Assembly (NCBI RefSeq): GCF_019510245.1
Contig: NZ_JAEKKT010000114.1
Span: 62,001 to 126,000, forward strand
Origin: Streptomyces sp.
GTDB lineage: Bacteria > Actinomycetota > Actinomycetes > Streptomycetales > Streptomycetaceae
DNA length: 64,000 nucleotides
Reading direction: 5' to 3'
Positions 35,126-44,082 of the stretch are shown here, in pieces; position 1 is the stretch's first letter, and the number at the start of each line of letters is the position of its first letter. The translations under genes were made by a program, and so were the position numbers. The notes under the pieces were generated by a model, which made no database searches, was not told the origin of the DNA, and was given only the letters and a program-made list of their open reading frames with translations.

Positions 35126-35284
35126 GAAAGCTCCGCTCCTCGGTCACCGCGCCCGGGCAGGACCGGTGGAGCGGGTGGTCCGCGTCCTGGTCCGCCGAGC
35201 GCTTCGCTGGTCATGCCGTTCGCCTGTCGCGAGCCGGTGGTGCCGGCCGCGCCCACGCGGCGGAGCCGCATGCCGGACACAGCC

Positions 35285-35305
35285 CCGCGCCCCTGCCGGG
35301 CGCGG
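35285..35305 (-). terminator. hairpin after the maturation protease gene
   Basis: CCGCGCCC, 5-base loop, GGGCGCGG in the gap between the protease stop (35333) and hypB start (35125). It would end the hypX-protease transcript and set hypB apart. Confidence 0.5.
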
Positions 35306-35332
35306 TTCCGCAGCCGGCTTCACCGGGTCCGC

Positions 35333-35914
35333 TCAGCGATCCTCCGCGCCGGTGGCGGCTGTCGGCGGGCGACCGGCCGCGACGGGGCCCGCGGATTCCT
35401 CCGGGCGGTCCAACGCGGGTGTGACCAGGGGATCCGCGAGCAGCGCCGGGACCATGACGTGCAGGGCGGCGACGGCCCGGCCGACCGCGTCCCGGACGGG
35501 TGCGCTCAGCCCGGGTGCGATGTCCTCGTCGCCGCGCGGCAGCTCCCCGGGCTCGCAGGCGAGGACGAGGACGCGGGGCAGGGCGTCCTCGCCGAGGTGG
35601 GCGGCGAGGGCGAGGACCTTCGCCGGGTCCATGCCGTGCGCCTCGGGCGGGGCCGCCGGGCGGCCGACGGGCAGTTCCGGCTCGACGAGGGTGAGAGTGC
35701 CGGGGCGTTCGCCGCGGGTCGCCGCGTCCACGAGCACGGCCACCGGCCAGCCGTCGAGCAGTTCGTAGGCGAGGTCCATGCCCCGGATGCCGTAGTCCCG
35801 GACGTGCGCCTCGGGCGGCAGCGGGCGCTGCTCCAGGGCGCGGATCACCTCCGGGCCGAAGGCGTCGTCGCCGAGGAAGATGTTGCCGACGCCCGCCACC
35901 AGCAGCCGCGTCAC
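35333..35914 (-). CDS. hydrogenase maturation protease (HyaD/HoxM family)
   Basis: 193 residues, GTG start overlapping the hypX stop (GTGA). Family motifs: VAGVGNIFLGDDAFGPEV, with the metal-contacting acidic residue, and the second acid in VLVDAATRGERPG. It checks nickel insertion and clips the 22-residue tail of the large subunit after the conserved histidine. The C-terminal 45 residues (ending TAATGAEDR) are an Ala/Pro-rich extension beyond the usual 150-160 residues. Confidence 0.92.
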   Translation of the reverse strand: MTRLLVAGVGNIFLGDDAFGPEVIRALEQRPLPPEAHVRDYGIRGMDLAYELLDGWPVAVLVDAATRGERPGTLTLVEPELPVGRPAAPPEAHGMDPAKVLALAAHLGEDALPRVLVLACEPGELPRGDEDIAPGLSAPVRDAVGRAVAALHVMVPALLADPLVTPALDRPEESAGPVAAGRPPTAATGAEDR

Positions 35915-37581
35915 CGGACACCGCCCGGAACCTTGCGCACGAAGTCGGAGCGCAGCGAGTGGTAGGCGGCGTCCGGGTCGAAGAACAGGGCGTGCATCCG
36001 GGCGAGTTCGTCCCTCCGGTACGCGGCGAGCGGCCGTTCTTCCTCGTCGGCCCGGCGCGCCGCGGCCTTGGCGGCGATCCGGCGGTCGAGCTCCGCGGTG
36101 CCCGCGAGCTCGGCCGCCAGTCGCTCGACCTCGGCGGTGAAGCCCTGCGCGGGGACCGGCAGCAGCCCGTCGACGAGCCCGATCCGGGCGGCGGTCGCGG
36201 CGCTCACCGGCTGGGCCTCCTCCGTCAGCCGCCGGGCGGTGTCGGCGCCGACGCGGCGGGGCAGCGAGTACGTCCAGAACTCCGAGCCGTACAGGCCCAT
36301 CCGCCGGTAGTGCGGGTTGAGGACGGCACCGGCCCTGCACCAGACCTCGTCGGCGGCGAGGGCGAGCATGGCGCCGCCGGCCGCCGCGTTGCCGCCGAGC
36401 GCGGCCACGACGAGCCGGTCGGTGGTCCGCAGCACGGCCTCGACCAGGTCGTCCATCGCGTCCAGGTTGGTCCGGGACTCCTCGGCGGGATCCGGGGCGG
36501 CCTCGATCACGTTGAGGTGGATGCCGTTGGAGAAGAAGTCGCGCCGGCCGCCGAGTACCAGGACCCGGGTGGGCCGGGCGAGGGCGTAGCGGTAGGCGGT
36601 GAGCAGGCGCCGGCAGTGGTCGGTGCTCATCGCGCCGCCGGGGAAGGAGAAGCTGACGAGGCCGACGTCGCCGTGCTGCCGGTAGCGGATGTCGGTCCAG
36701 GTGCGGCGGTCCGGGGGCAGTTCCAGCGGGGCGGGGCTCTCGGGGAGGTCCGGGGCGGCGAGGACGTCGGTGGCGGGGCGGCGGAAGGGGGCCCGGTCGC
36801 CGGAGTTCCGGCGCGGGCGCAGCTCGGGGATCCAGACGGCGCCGTCGCGGGTGGCCCGGCAGACCGCGCCCGCCCGGGTGGCCAGCAACCGGCCCGGTTC
36901 GCCGCGCAGTTCGTCCTCCGGGTGGCCGCCGTGCAGGAACACCTCACGACCGCGGAGTTCGTCCAGCACTCCCGGCTGCGAGTCGGCCCCGCGCAGCTTG
37001 CGCAGCACCGTGGCGGTGTCGTCGGCCGCCCAGTCGATCCGCCGCCGCTCCTGCCGGAAGACGTCCCGCCAGACGACCTTGCCGCGGATCGCGGGATCGC
37101 TCTGCGGCCGCGGCTTGTACGAGCCGTCCGCGTACCGTCGTACGGCCCGGTGGACGGCGGTGAGGGCGGCGTCGGCGACCTCGTTGCGGTAGAGGTCGCT
37201 CTTGCCGACCGGTGCCACCGGGAAGGCCTCGCTCGCCCAGACCGCGCCCGCGTCCATGGCCGCCTCGGCCCGGAGCACGGTCACCCCCCACTCGGCCGCC
37301 TGTTCGGCGAGAGCCCAGTCGAGGGAGGAGGGGCCCCGGTCGCCGAGCGGTCCCGGATGGACGATCAGGCAGGTGTGCCGCTGCCAGACGTCCTCCGGGA
37401 GTGCCGTCTTGAGCATCGGCGCCACGATCAGCTCCGGGCACCGGTCCCGTACGGCGCGGCGGACGGCGTCGGGGCCCTGGCCGGCCAGGACGACGTCCAC
37501 CCGGTGGCCGAGGTCGGACAGTTCGGCGTAGACCCGCTGGGACAGGCTGTTGAACGCGCTTGCGACGAGCAGAATGTCCAT
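35911..37581 (-). CDS. hypX: CO-ligand synthesis protein HypX (formyltransferase + crotonase)
   Basis: 556 residues. The N-terminal half resembles formyl-THF-dependent transferases (IVHPGPLGDRGPSSLDWAL). The C-terminal half is a crotonase domain (LGGNAAAGGAMLALAADEVW). HypX turns N10-formyl-tetrahydrofolate through formyl-CoA into carbon monoxide for the active-site iron under aerobic conditions. This links the locus to aerobic hydrogen oxidation. Coupled to the protease gene downstream by overlap; its start lies 20 bases after the acyltransferase stop on the same strand. Confidence 0.92.
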   Translation of the reverse strand: MDILLVASAFNSLSQRVYAELSDLGHRVDVVLAGQGPDAVRRAVRDRCPELIVAPMLKTALPEDVWQRHTCLIVHPGPLGDRGPSSLDWALAEQAAEWGVTVLRAEAAMDAGAVWASEAFPVAPVGKSDLYRNEVADAALTAVHRAVRRYADGSYKPRPQSDPAIRGKVVWRDVFRQERRRIDWAADDTATVLRKLRGADSQPGVLDELRGREVFLHGGHPEDELRGEPGRLLATRAGAVCRATRDGAVWIPELRPRRNSGDRAPFRRPATDVLAAPDLPESPAPLELPPDRRTWTDIRYRQHGDVGLVSFSFPGGAMSTDHCRRLLTAYRYALARPTRVLVLGGRRDFFSNGIHLNVIEAAPDPAEESRTNLDAMDDLVEAVLRTTDRLVVAALGGNAAAGGAMLALAADEVWCRAGAVLNPHYRRMGLYGSEFWTYSLPRRVGADTARRLTEEAQPVSAATAARIGLVDGLLPVPAQGFTAEVERLAAELAGTAELDRRIAAKAAARRADEEERPLAAYRRDELARMHALFFDPDAAYHSLRSDFVRKVPGGVR

Positions 37582-37601
37582 GGTGCGGCATATTCGCCGC
37601 T

Positions 37602-38840
37602 TCAGCGGCTCCCGGAAAGGACCCGCGCGGCGTTTCGCCCGCCGTCCTGCGCCGCACGCTCCTGCGCGGGCCGTCCCGGACGCTCCTGCCGCGCCCGGAA
37701 CGCCCACTCCATCCCGGGCTCCATCACCCACCGGAAGACGCGGCGCACCGGCGGCGTGCACAGCAGGGTCACCACCACGGCGGCCACGACGGTGACGGTC
37801 ACCGCGCCCAGCGGGCCGTGCATCCAGGCCGGGTCGTACCAGTGGGCGGGCCCGGCGCTCTGCGCGACGAAGCCGTGCAGCAGGTAGCCGTAGAGGGTGC
37901 CCGCGCCGAGGGCGGTGAACCAGGTGCGGCGGCCGGGGACCCAGGCGAGGAAGCAGGCGGCCAGTACCAGGGAGCAGCCGAAGGTGGCGAGGGTCATGAC
38001 GGGCCCGTACCAGGCGGGCACGCCGAGCTGTTCGGCGCTGTCGCGGTGGAAGAACCAGCGGTAGCCCAGGTGCGGCACCGACCAGTACGCCACGGCGAGG
38101 GCGCAGCAGACGACGGGCACGGCGCACAGCCGCACGCTCCAGCGGCGCACCAGGCTGAAGTGCTCCGGCCGCAGGTTCAGGCCGAGCACGAAGTACGGCA
38201 GGAACTGCAGCACCCGTTGCAGGTCGAGGTCGGTGCCGATGGACGACGACAGGCTCGCGAGCATCGCCGTGGCGAGCGCGACGGGCAGCGGCCACCGCAG
38301 CTGCCGCCAGATCGGCGTGGTCAGCCGCCAGATGAACAGGGCCGCCAGGAACCAGGTCAGGTACAGCGGGTTCAGCAGGCTGATCTCGCGGTCCGGCGCG
38401 TGGTCGCTCCAGCGGGTGAAGAGGGTGTAGGCGACCTCGAACACCACGTACGGCACGGCGACCGAGGTGACCAGCCGCCTGATCCGGGCCGGGCTCGCGT
38501 CGAAGCTGCGGGAGAAGTACCCGGAGATGACGATGAACGCCGGCATGTGGAAGGCGTACACGAACGTGTAGAGCGCGGTGACGGTACGGCTGTCCGGGCG
38601 CAGCGGCTCCCAGGCGTGCCCGACGGCCACGAGCACGATCGCCAGGTACTTCGCGTTGTCGAAGTAGGCGTCCCGGCGTGCCGCCGGGGGGCCGCTGCGG
38701 GCGGCCGGGGCCGGGCGGGGCGGCGGGACCGATGTGCGGTCCGCAATGGGCTCGGGGGACGTGTCGGCGGGCGACGACGTGACGGCCGAGGTTGCTGATT
38801 CGCGGGAGCCGGACAGACCGGAACACCTCTCATGGGGCAT
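37602..38840 (-). CDS. acyltransferase-3 family membrane protein
   Basis: About 412 residues. Cytoplasmic N-terminal tail of about 45 residues, then DAYFDNAKYLAIVLVAVGH, the first membrane segment with the family's His, and about nine further hydrophobic segments; an FHMPAFIVISGYFSRSF motif follows as in OafA/NodX-type enzymes. Transfers an acyl group to a cell-surface sugar or similar acceptor. The start at 38840 is uncertain, since there is no good ribosome site. It lies just upstream of hypX on the same strand, possibly co-transcribed, but has no known hydrogenase role. Confidence 0.82.
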   Translation of the reverse strand: MPHERCSGLSGSRESATSAVTSSPADTSPEPIADRTSVPPPRPAPAARSGPPAARRDAYFDNAKYLAIVLVAVGHAWEPLRPDSRTVTALYTFVYAFHMPAFIVISGYFSRSFDASPARIRRLVTSVAVPYVVFEVAYTLFTRWSDHAPDREISLLNPLYLTWFLAALFIWRLTTPIWRQLRWPLPVALATAMLASLSSSIGTDLDLQRVLQFLPYFVLGLNLRPEHFSLVRRWSVRLCAVPVVCCALAVAYWSVPHLGYRWFFHRDSAEQLGVPAWYGPVMTLATFGCSLVLAACFLAWVPGRRTWFTALGAGTLYGYLLHGFVAQSAGPAHWYDPAWMHGPLGAVTVTVVAAVVVTLLCTPPVRRVFRWVMEPGMEWAFRARQERPGRPAQERAAQDGGRNAARVLSGSR

Positions 38841-39020
38841 GCGCTTCGGGGAGCGGCGGGGACGGGGCGGTACTCCGGTCACGCTGCTCTCCGCATTCCG
38901 CCGGGGTAAACCCGTCGTGGTGTTCGGGCGTCGGAGCGGCGAACACGGACCGTCCGCCGGGCCCGGGGCACGAAGATGGGTGGCGCCCGTGCCGACCGAT
39001 CCCTCTTTGGAGCGTGCCGC

Positions 39021-40367
39021 GTGACGCCGTCGGATGGTGTCTCCGAACGATTCGGGGAACTGCTGGACACCCGCCCGGAGATCCTGCGGGAGGCCGCGGA
39101 GGACTTCGGCCACCTGGTGTGCGCACCGCCGCTGGGCGTGCTGCGGCCCCGGTCGGCGGCCGGGGTCGGGGACGCGCTGGCACTTGCCGGGCCGCGCGGG
39201 ATCCCGGTGGCGGCGCGGGCCGGCGGTCATTCGATGTACGGCCAGGGGCAGGCGCCGGGCGGGATCGTCCTGGACCTGCGTGAGCTGGGCGCGGTCGGTC
39301 CGGTGAGCGGGGACCGGGTCGAGGTGCAGGCGGGTGCGCTGTGGCGGGACGTGCTCGCGGCGACCCTGCCGTACGGGCTCACGCCGCCCGTACTCACCGA
39401 CTACCTCGGTGCCGGCGTCGGCGGTGTGCTGAGCGTCGGCGGGCTGGGCGGCGCGAGTCACCGGCACGGCCTGGTCGCGGACTCGGTGCTGGAGCTGGAG
39501 GTGGTGACCGGCGCCGGGGAGCACCTGGTCTGTTCGCCGGAACGGCACGGCGCCCTTTTCCACGCGGTCCTGGCCGGGCTGGGACAGGTGGCCGTCATCG
39601 TCCGGGCCACCCTGCGCCTGGTGCCCGCGCCCGGCCTGGTCCGCCGCTACTGCCTGTACTACCCCGGCCTCGGTACCTACCTGGCCGACCAGCGCCTGCT
39701 GGCGACGGACCGGCGCTTCGCCTACCTCGAAGGCCAGGCCCGCCCCGCCGAGGACACCGCCGACGGCTGGACGTACATGGTGGAGGCGGTGGCCGCCCAC
39801 GAAGGAGCGGCTCCGCCCGACGACCGGGCCCTCCTCGATGGCCTCTCCTTCGCCGTGTGCGAGAGCACGGACCTCCCGTACGCCGAGTTCGCCGACCGGG
39901 TCGCCGTCGACGAGGAGGTCCTGCGCGCGACCGGCGAGTGGCTGCACCCGCACCCCTGGCTGAACCTGCTGCTCCCCGAGGACACCGCCGCGTCCGTCGT
40001 GACCGACGTCCTCGCCGGCCCCGGCTTCCGGGACCTGCGCGACAACGGCCTGGTCCTGCTCTACCCCCTCCTCAGCAGCACCCTGCGGGCCCCGCTGTTC
40101 CGCCGCCCGCCCGGTGAGGTCGTCCACCTCCTCGCCCTGCTGCGCACCGCCGCCCCGGGCACGGCCGGCCCGATGGTGGCCGCCAACCGCACGGCGTACG
40201 AGTACGCGCGGGCGAAGGGCGCGGTCGCCTACCCGGCCAACGCGCTGCCGATGTCCCCAGCGGACTGGCGGGAGCACTACGGCAGCCGGTGGAGCACTCT
40301 CGCCGAGGCGAAGAGCCGACACGACCCGCACGGCATCCTGGGCCGGGGGCACGGCATGGGCTGGTGA
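39021..40367 (+). CDS. FAD-linked oxidase with covalent-flavin motif
   Basis: 448 residues from GTG 39021, with GGAG 9-12 bases upstream. PCMH-type FAD domain: RAGGHSMYGQGQAPGGIVLD contains the GHS histidine that binds FAD covalently in cytokinin-dehydrogenase-like enzymes; GVGGVLSVGGLGGASHRHG contacts the pyrophosphate. The C-terminal half fits the cytokinin-dehydrogenase/BBE-like substrate domain, ending KSRHDPHGILGRGHGMGW. It oxidises an alcohol or amine with O2; the substrate is unknown. Divergent from the acyltransferase. Confidence 0.85.
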   Translation: MTPSDGVSERFGELLDTRPEILREAAEDFGHLVCAPPLGVLRPRSAAGVGDALALAGPRGIPVAARAGGHSMYGQGQAPGGIVLDLRELGAVGPVSGDRVEVQAGALWRDVLAATLPYGLTPPVLTDYLGAGVGGVLSVGGLGGASHRHGLVADSVLELEVVTGAGEHLVCSPERHGALFHAVLAGLGQVAVIVRATLRLVPAPGLVRRYCLYYPGLGTYLADQRLLATDRRFAYLEGQARPAEDTADGWTYMVEAVAAHEGAAPPDDRALLDGLSFAVCESTDLPYAEFADRVAVDEEVLRATGEWLHPHPWLNLLLPEDTAASVVTDVLAGPGFRDLRDNGLVLLYPLLSSTLRAPLFRRPPGEVVHLLALLRTAAPGTAGPMVAANRTAYEYARAKGAVAYPANALPMSPADWREHYGSRWSTLAEAKSRHDPHGILGRGHGMGW

Positions 40368-40398
40368 ACGGCGTCGCGGAGATTTCGGCGCACCGGGG

Positions 40399-40425
40399 TG
40401 TCGATCCCGCCGGGTGCCGTTCGTC
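40399..40425 (+). promoter_or_regulatory. candidate ECF42-dependent promoter
   Basis: TGTCGA at 40399-40404, a 17-base spacer, then CGTC at 40422-40425, about 40 bases before the YCII-SnoaL start. As I recall, promoters of ECF42 sigma factors have -35 TGTCGA and -10 CG(A/T)C, so this operon, which ends in an ECF42 gene, is probably self-activated. Confidence 0.5.
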
Positions 40426-40463
40426 GGTGGGGTGCAGGAAGCTTTCGAGGACCGGGAGGAACG

Positions 40464-41198
40464 ATGAAGTACATGCTGCTGGTCTGCGGTGACGACACCG
40501 CTGACGCGTCCGGGATGGCACCGGTCGAACCCTGGGTGGAGGAGCACGGGGTCCGGAGCGGGGCCCGGTTGTACGGCCACCGGCTGGAGCTGCCGGACCG
40601 GGCCGTCACCGTGCGGGTGCGGGACGGCGAGGTGCTGCGGACCGACGGGCCGTTCGCGGAGACCAAGGAGTACGTGGCCGGGTTCGACGTCGTCGACTGC
40701 GGCAGCCTGGAGGAAGCCGTACGGATCGCCGCCGCACACCCCGTGGCCACCATCGGGGCCATGGAGGTGCGCCCGTTCTGGGACGAGGGGCTCATGGAGG
40801 ACGCGGAGACGGCCGTCCGCCGTCTCGACGCCGAACTGACGGCGGCCGTCCACGACCGGGACGTCGACCGTATGACGGCCTGCTACGCGCCCGACGCGGA
40901 GGTCTTCGGGCCGGCCGGTACACAGGCGCACACGGGAATCGGCGCGCTGCGCAAGGCGGCCGAGGCGTGGTTGGCGACGCTGACCGGGCCGGTCCACCGC
41001 GAGGTGCTCGAACTCCGGGTGCGGCCCGGGGAGGGCAGCACCTTCAGCCACGCCCTGGTCCGCATCCAGGGCACCCGGGTGACCGGGGAGCCCCTGGACC
41101 GGGTGGTGCGTGCGACCACCGGCTACCGGGACACCGGTTTCGGCTGGCTGATCGCCCATGAACACGTCTCGGTGCCCCTGGAGGCGAAGCGGTCATGA
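40464..41198 (+). CDS. YCII/DGPF domain fused to a SnoaL-like domain
   Basis: 244 residues from ATG 40464 with GGGAGGA upstream. Residues 1-110 are a DGPF/YCII protein (MKYMLLVCGDD, then [20 protein letters not shown]). Residues about 115-240 are a SnoaL/NTF2-like domain (DRDVDRMTACYAPDAEVFG, GYRDTGFGWLIAHEHVSVPL). DGPF proteins always accompany ECF42 sigma factors, but a fused SnoaL domain is less usual and might bind a small ligand or peroxide product. First gene of a three-gene overlapping operon. Confidence 0.88.
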   Translation: MKYMLLVCGDDTADASGMAPVEPWVEEHGVRSGARLYGHRLELPDRAVTVRVRDGEVLRTDGPFAETKEYVAGFDVVDCGSLEEAVRIAAAHPVATIGAMEVRPFWDEGLMEDAETAVRRLDAELTAAVHDRDVDRMTACYAPDAEVFGPAGTQAHTGIGALRKAAEAWLATLTGPVHREVLELRVRPGEGSTFSHALVRIQGTRVTGEPLDRVVRATTGYRDTGFGWLIAHEHVSVPLEAKRS

Positions 41199-41536
41199 AG
41201 TACGTCATGTTCATCTGCACGCCCGTCGGCGGTGAGGAGCTGAGCCCCGCCGAGATCGCCGAGGACCCGCGCTTCACCTCGTACATCCAGGAGGTGCGCG
41301 GCCGTGACGTCGTCAGGGGCGGTGCCCGGCTGCGGCCCGGCGCCGACGCGACCACCGTCCGGGTCCAGGGTGACGAGGTACTGCTGAGCGACGGGCCGTT
41401 CGCCGAGACCAAGGAGTACATCGCGGGCTTCGACGTCATCGAGGTCGCCGACCTCGACGAGGCGATCGCGCTGGCTTCGCGGCACCCCGCGGCGCTGGCC
41501 GGCGGCTCGGTGGAGATCCGGCCGGTCTGGGAGTGA
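41195..41536 (+). CDS. YCII/DGPF family protein
   Basis: 113 residues. Hallmark [19 protein letters not shown]. It overlaps the first gene by ATGA and the sigma gene by GTGA. DGPF proteins form ferredoxin-like dimers with His-Asp pairs; their role beside ECF42 factors is unsettled (sensor, or enzyme controlled by the sigma factor). Two DGPF proteins in one operon suggest a heterodimer or two signals. Confidence 0.9.
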   Translation: MKYVMFICTPVGGEELSPAEIAEDPRFTSYIQEVRGRDVVRGGARLRPGADATTVRVQGDEVLLSDGPFAETKEYIAGFDVIEVADLDEAIALASRHPAALAGGSVEIRPVWE

Positions 41537-42810
41537 GCACCACGGACGAGGTCGAGGCGGCCGTCGCGGCCGCGTTCCGCGAGGAGTGGGCCCAGGTCGT
41601 CGCCACCCTGATCCGGGTGACCGGCGACTGGGACCTCGCGGAGGAGTGCGCGCAGGACGCCTTCGCCCAGGCGCTGGGACGGTGGCGGCGCGACGGAGTG
41701 CCGGGCCGCCCCGGCGCCTGGCTGACCACGACCGCCCGCAACCGCGCCCTTGACGTGTTGCGCCGGGAGGCGGTGGGGGCCAGGAAGCTGCGGGAGGCGG
41801 CGGTGGCGGCACGGGACGAGGAGCCGTACGACCCGTTCGATCCGTACGACCCGTTCGGCGAGGGTGACGGCAGCGGCGTGGCGGACGACCGGCTGCGGCT
41901 GGTCTTCACCTGCTGCCACCCGGCGCTGCCGATCGAGGCCCGGGTCGCGCTGACCCTGCGCACCCTCGCCGGACTGACCACGGCCGAGATCGCGCGCGCC
42001 TTCCTCGTCCCCGAGGCGACGATGGCGCAGCGGCTGGTGCGGGCCAAGCGGAAGATCCGCAACGCCGGCATCCCGTACCGGGTGCCGCCCGCACACCTGC
42101 TGCCCGAGCGCACCACGGGCGTGCTCGGCGTGCTGTACCTGCTGTTCAACGAGGGGTACGCGGCCACGGCCGGCGCCGACCTGCTGCGGACCGGCCTGTG
42201 CGCCGAGGCGATCCGGCTGGCCCGGCTGCTCGCCCGCCTGATGCCCGACGAACCGGAGGTCGCCGGGCTGCTCGCGCTTCTGCTGCTGCACGACGCCCGC
42301 CGGGCCACCCGGGTGGACGCGGCCGGCGACCTGGTCACCCTGGAGGACCAGGACCGCACGGCCTGGGACCGCGCCGAGATCGACGAGGGCGCCGCGCTCC
42401 TGGAAGGCGCACTGCGCCGGGGGCGGCCCGGCCCCTACCAGATCCAGGCCGCCGTCGCCGCCTGCCACGCCACCGCACCGACCGCCGCCGACACCGACTG
42501 GGCCGACATCGCCGGCCTCTACGGCGAACTCGAGCGGTACGTTCCCTCGCCCGTGGTCCGGCTGAACCGCGCGGTCGCCGTGGGCATGGCCGAGGGCGGG
42601 GAGGCGGGGCTCGCCCTGGTGGCGGAGCTGGCGGCGGAGGGCGAGCTGACGGGCTATCACCTGCTGCCGGCGACCCGTGCCGACCTGCTGCGCCGCCTGG
42701 GGCGTACCCGGGAGGCGGCCGAGTCGTACGCACGGGCGCTGGAGTTGGCGGAGAACGCGGCGGAGCGCAGGTTCCTGGCGAAGCGCCTCGCGCAGTGCCG
42801 GTCGGCGTAG
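41533..42810 (+). CDS. ECF42-type RNA polymerase sigma factor
   Basis: 425 residues, GTG start. Region 2 is seen in [20 protein letters not shown], region 4 in [29 protein letters not shown]. More than 200 further residues form the helical, TPR-like C-terminal extension typical of ECF42 ([38 protein letters not shown]), which replaces an anti-sigma factor in control. No anti-sigma gene is present. Probably drives its own operon through the 40399-40425 promoter. Confidence 0.93.
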   Translation: MSTTDEVEAAVAAAFREEWAQVVATLIRVTGDWDLAEECAQDAFAQALGRWRRDGVPGRPGAWLTTTARNRALDVLRREAVGARKLREAAVAARDEEPYDPFDPYDPFGEGDGSGVADDRLRLVFTCCHPALPIEARVALTLRTLAGLTTAEIARAFLVPEATMAQRLVRAKRKIRNAGIPYRVPPAHLLPERTTGVLGVLYLLFNEGYAATAGADLLRTGLCAEAIRLARLLARLMPDEPEVAGLLALLLLHDARRATRVDAAGDLVTLEDQDRTAWDRAEIDEGAALLEGALRRGRPGPYQIQAAVAACHATAPTAADTDWADIAGLYGELERYVPSPVVRLNRAVAVGMAEGGEAGLALVAELAAEGELTGYHLLPATRADLLRRLGRTREAAESYARALELAENAAERRFLAKRLAQCRSA

Positions 42811-42864
42811 GCATCCGGGGGTTCGCCCGAGGTTCCGGCCGGGGGCTGCCCCCACGCCGGATGC
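42811..42864 (+). terminator. branched hairpin after the sigma factor gene
   Basis: GCATCCGG (42811-42818) pairs with CCGGATGC (42857-42864), enclosing a second GC stem around GGGGGCTGCCCCC. It begins immediately after the sigma stop codon. A TAGCGT box at about 42902 may be the -10 of the next gene. Confidence 0.5.
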
Positions 42865-42915
42865 GGCAGCCCGCCGGAGTGATCGCGGGGCGGGCCGTCC
42901 CTAGCGTGATGACAC

Positions 42916-44082
42916 ATGGCAACGTTCTCCCTGAAGTCCACCCTGGCGTTATCGGTGGCGGCGCTCGTGCTGGCCTCCGCACCGGCGGCCCTCGCACGGT
43001 CGTCGCCTGACGGTCCGGCCGAACGGTGCGGTCCGCAGGACGGCGTCCGCCGGGCGCTGACCCGGCTGACCGCCGACGACCACATCGCGGGGGCCTCGGT
43101 CCTCGGCCAAGGACCGTGCGGGCGCTGGTCCGAGGCCGCCGGCACGGCCGATCTGCGCACCGGCCGCCCGATGAACACCACCGACCGGCTGCGGGTCGGC
43201 AACGTCACCAAGACGCTCACCGCGACGGTCGTCCTGCAACTCGCCGCCGAGCACCGGCTCCCGCTCGACGCCACCGTCGACCGCTACCTGCCGGGCCTGA
43301 TCGACGCCCACGGCTACGACGGCCGGCGCATCACCGTACGGCAGCTCCTGCGGCACGCCAGCGGGTTGCCCGACTATCTCGACGCACCGGAGTGGGAGCA
43401 CCCCGAGCGGCTGCGGTACCGCCACTTCGAGGCACGCGAGTTGGTCGCGCGGGCCCTGCAACTCCCGCGTCCGGGGGGGTCCTGGCACTACGCCACCACC
43501 AACTACCTGGTCCTCGGGCTGATCGTCCGGAAGGTCACCGGGCACGCTCCCGAGGACGAGATCAGCCGCCGCGTCATCCGGCCCCTCGGGTTGCACGACA
43601 CCTACTGGCCCAGGGACGAGGCCCGTCTCCGAGGGCCGCATTCCCACAGCTACTTCACGTCCGGCGACGGGCGGCGCGCCGACGGCACCGACTGGAACAT
43701 GTCACTCGGCGGGGTCGGCGGTGCGCTCGTCTCCACGCAGGGCGATCTCACCCGGTTCGCCACCGCGCTGCTCGGCGGACGGCTGCTGTCCCCGGCACGA
43801 CTCGCCGAGATGGAGCGGACGGTGGCCGCCGACCCGGACCGGCTGTGGCCCGGTGCCCGGTACGGCCTGGGGCTGATCTCGTCGCCGCTGTCCTGCGGCG
43901 GGGTGTGGTGGGGACACGCCGGGACCGTGCCCGGCGGGCATCGTGCGCTGGTCGCCGTCGGCCCCGGTGGCCGCAGCGTGGCCGTCGCCCTGAACCAGGT
44001 CCCGGACAGCCTCCGGGCCGAACTGGACTTCCAGGACCTCGTCGACACGTCCCTCTGCGACAGCGAAAGGACCCCCGCATGA
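42916..44082 (+). CDS. secreted serine-hydrolase-fold protein lacking the catalytic serine
   Basis: 388 residues with a signal peptide (hydrophobic LALSVAALVLASAPAALA). The class C beta-lactamase/DD-peptidase fold is clear (GLIDAHGYDGRRITVRQLLR, the HASGLPDY segment, and GHAGTVPGGH as the third motif). The SxxK motif, however, reads NVTK in RVGNVTKTLTAT: the nucleophile serine is asparagine (codon AAC; one change from AGC). The second motif reads YAT in WHYATTNYLVLG where YxN is expected. It is therefore probably a non-catalytic peptidoglycan or beta-lactam binder rather than an esterase or peptidase. Overlaps the next gene by ATGA. Confidence 0.85.
   Translation: MATFSLKSTLALSVAALVLASAPAALARSSPDGPAERCGPQDGVRRALTRLTADDHIAGASVLGQGPCGRWSEAAGTADLRTGRPMNTTDRLRVGNVTKTLTATVVLQLAAEHRLPLDATVDRYLPGLIDAHGYDGRRITVRQLLRHASGLPDYLDAPEWEHPERLRYRHFEARELVARALQLPRPGGSWHYATTNYLVLGLIVRKVTGHAPEDEISRRVIRPLGLHDTYWPRDEARLRGPHSHSYFTSGDGRRADGTDWNMSLGGVGGALVSTQGDLTRFATALLGGRLLSPARLAEMERTVAADPDRLWPGARYGLGLISSPLSCGGVWWGHAGTVPGGHRALVAVGPGGRSVAVALNQVPDSLRAELDFQDLVDTSLCDSERTPA

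Noticed and set aside
39021..40367. FAD oxidase as a hydrogenase-linked electron acceptor
   Set aside because: It is divergent, outside the hydrogenase operons, and its motifs point to a cytokinin-dehydrogenase-like oxidase using oxygen.
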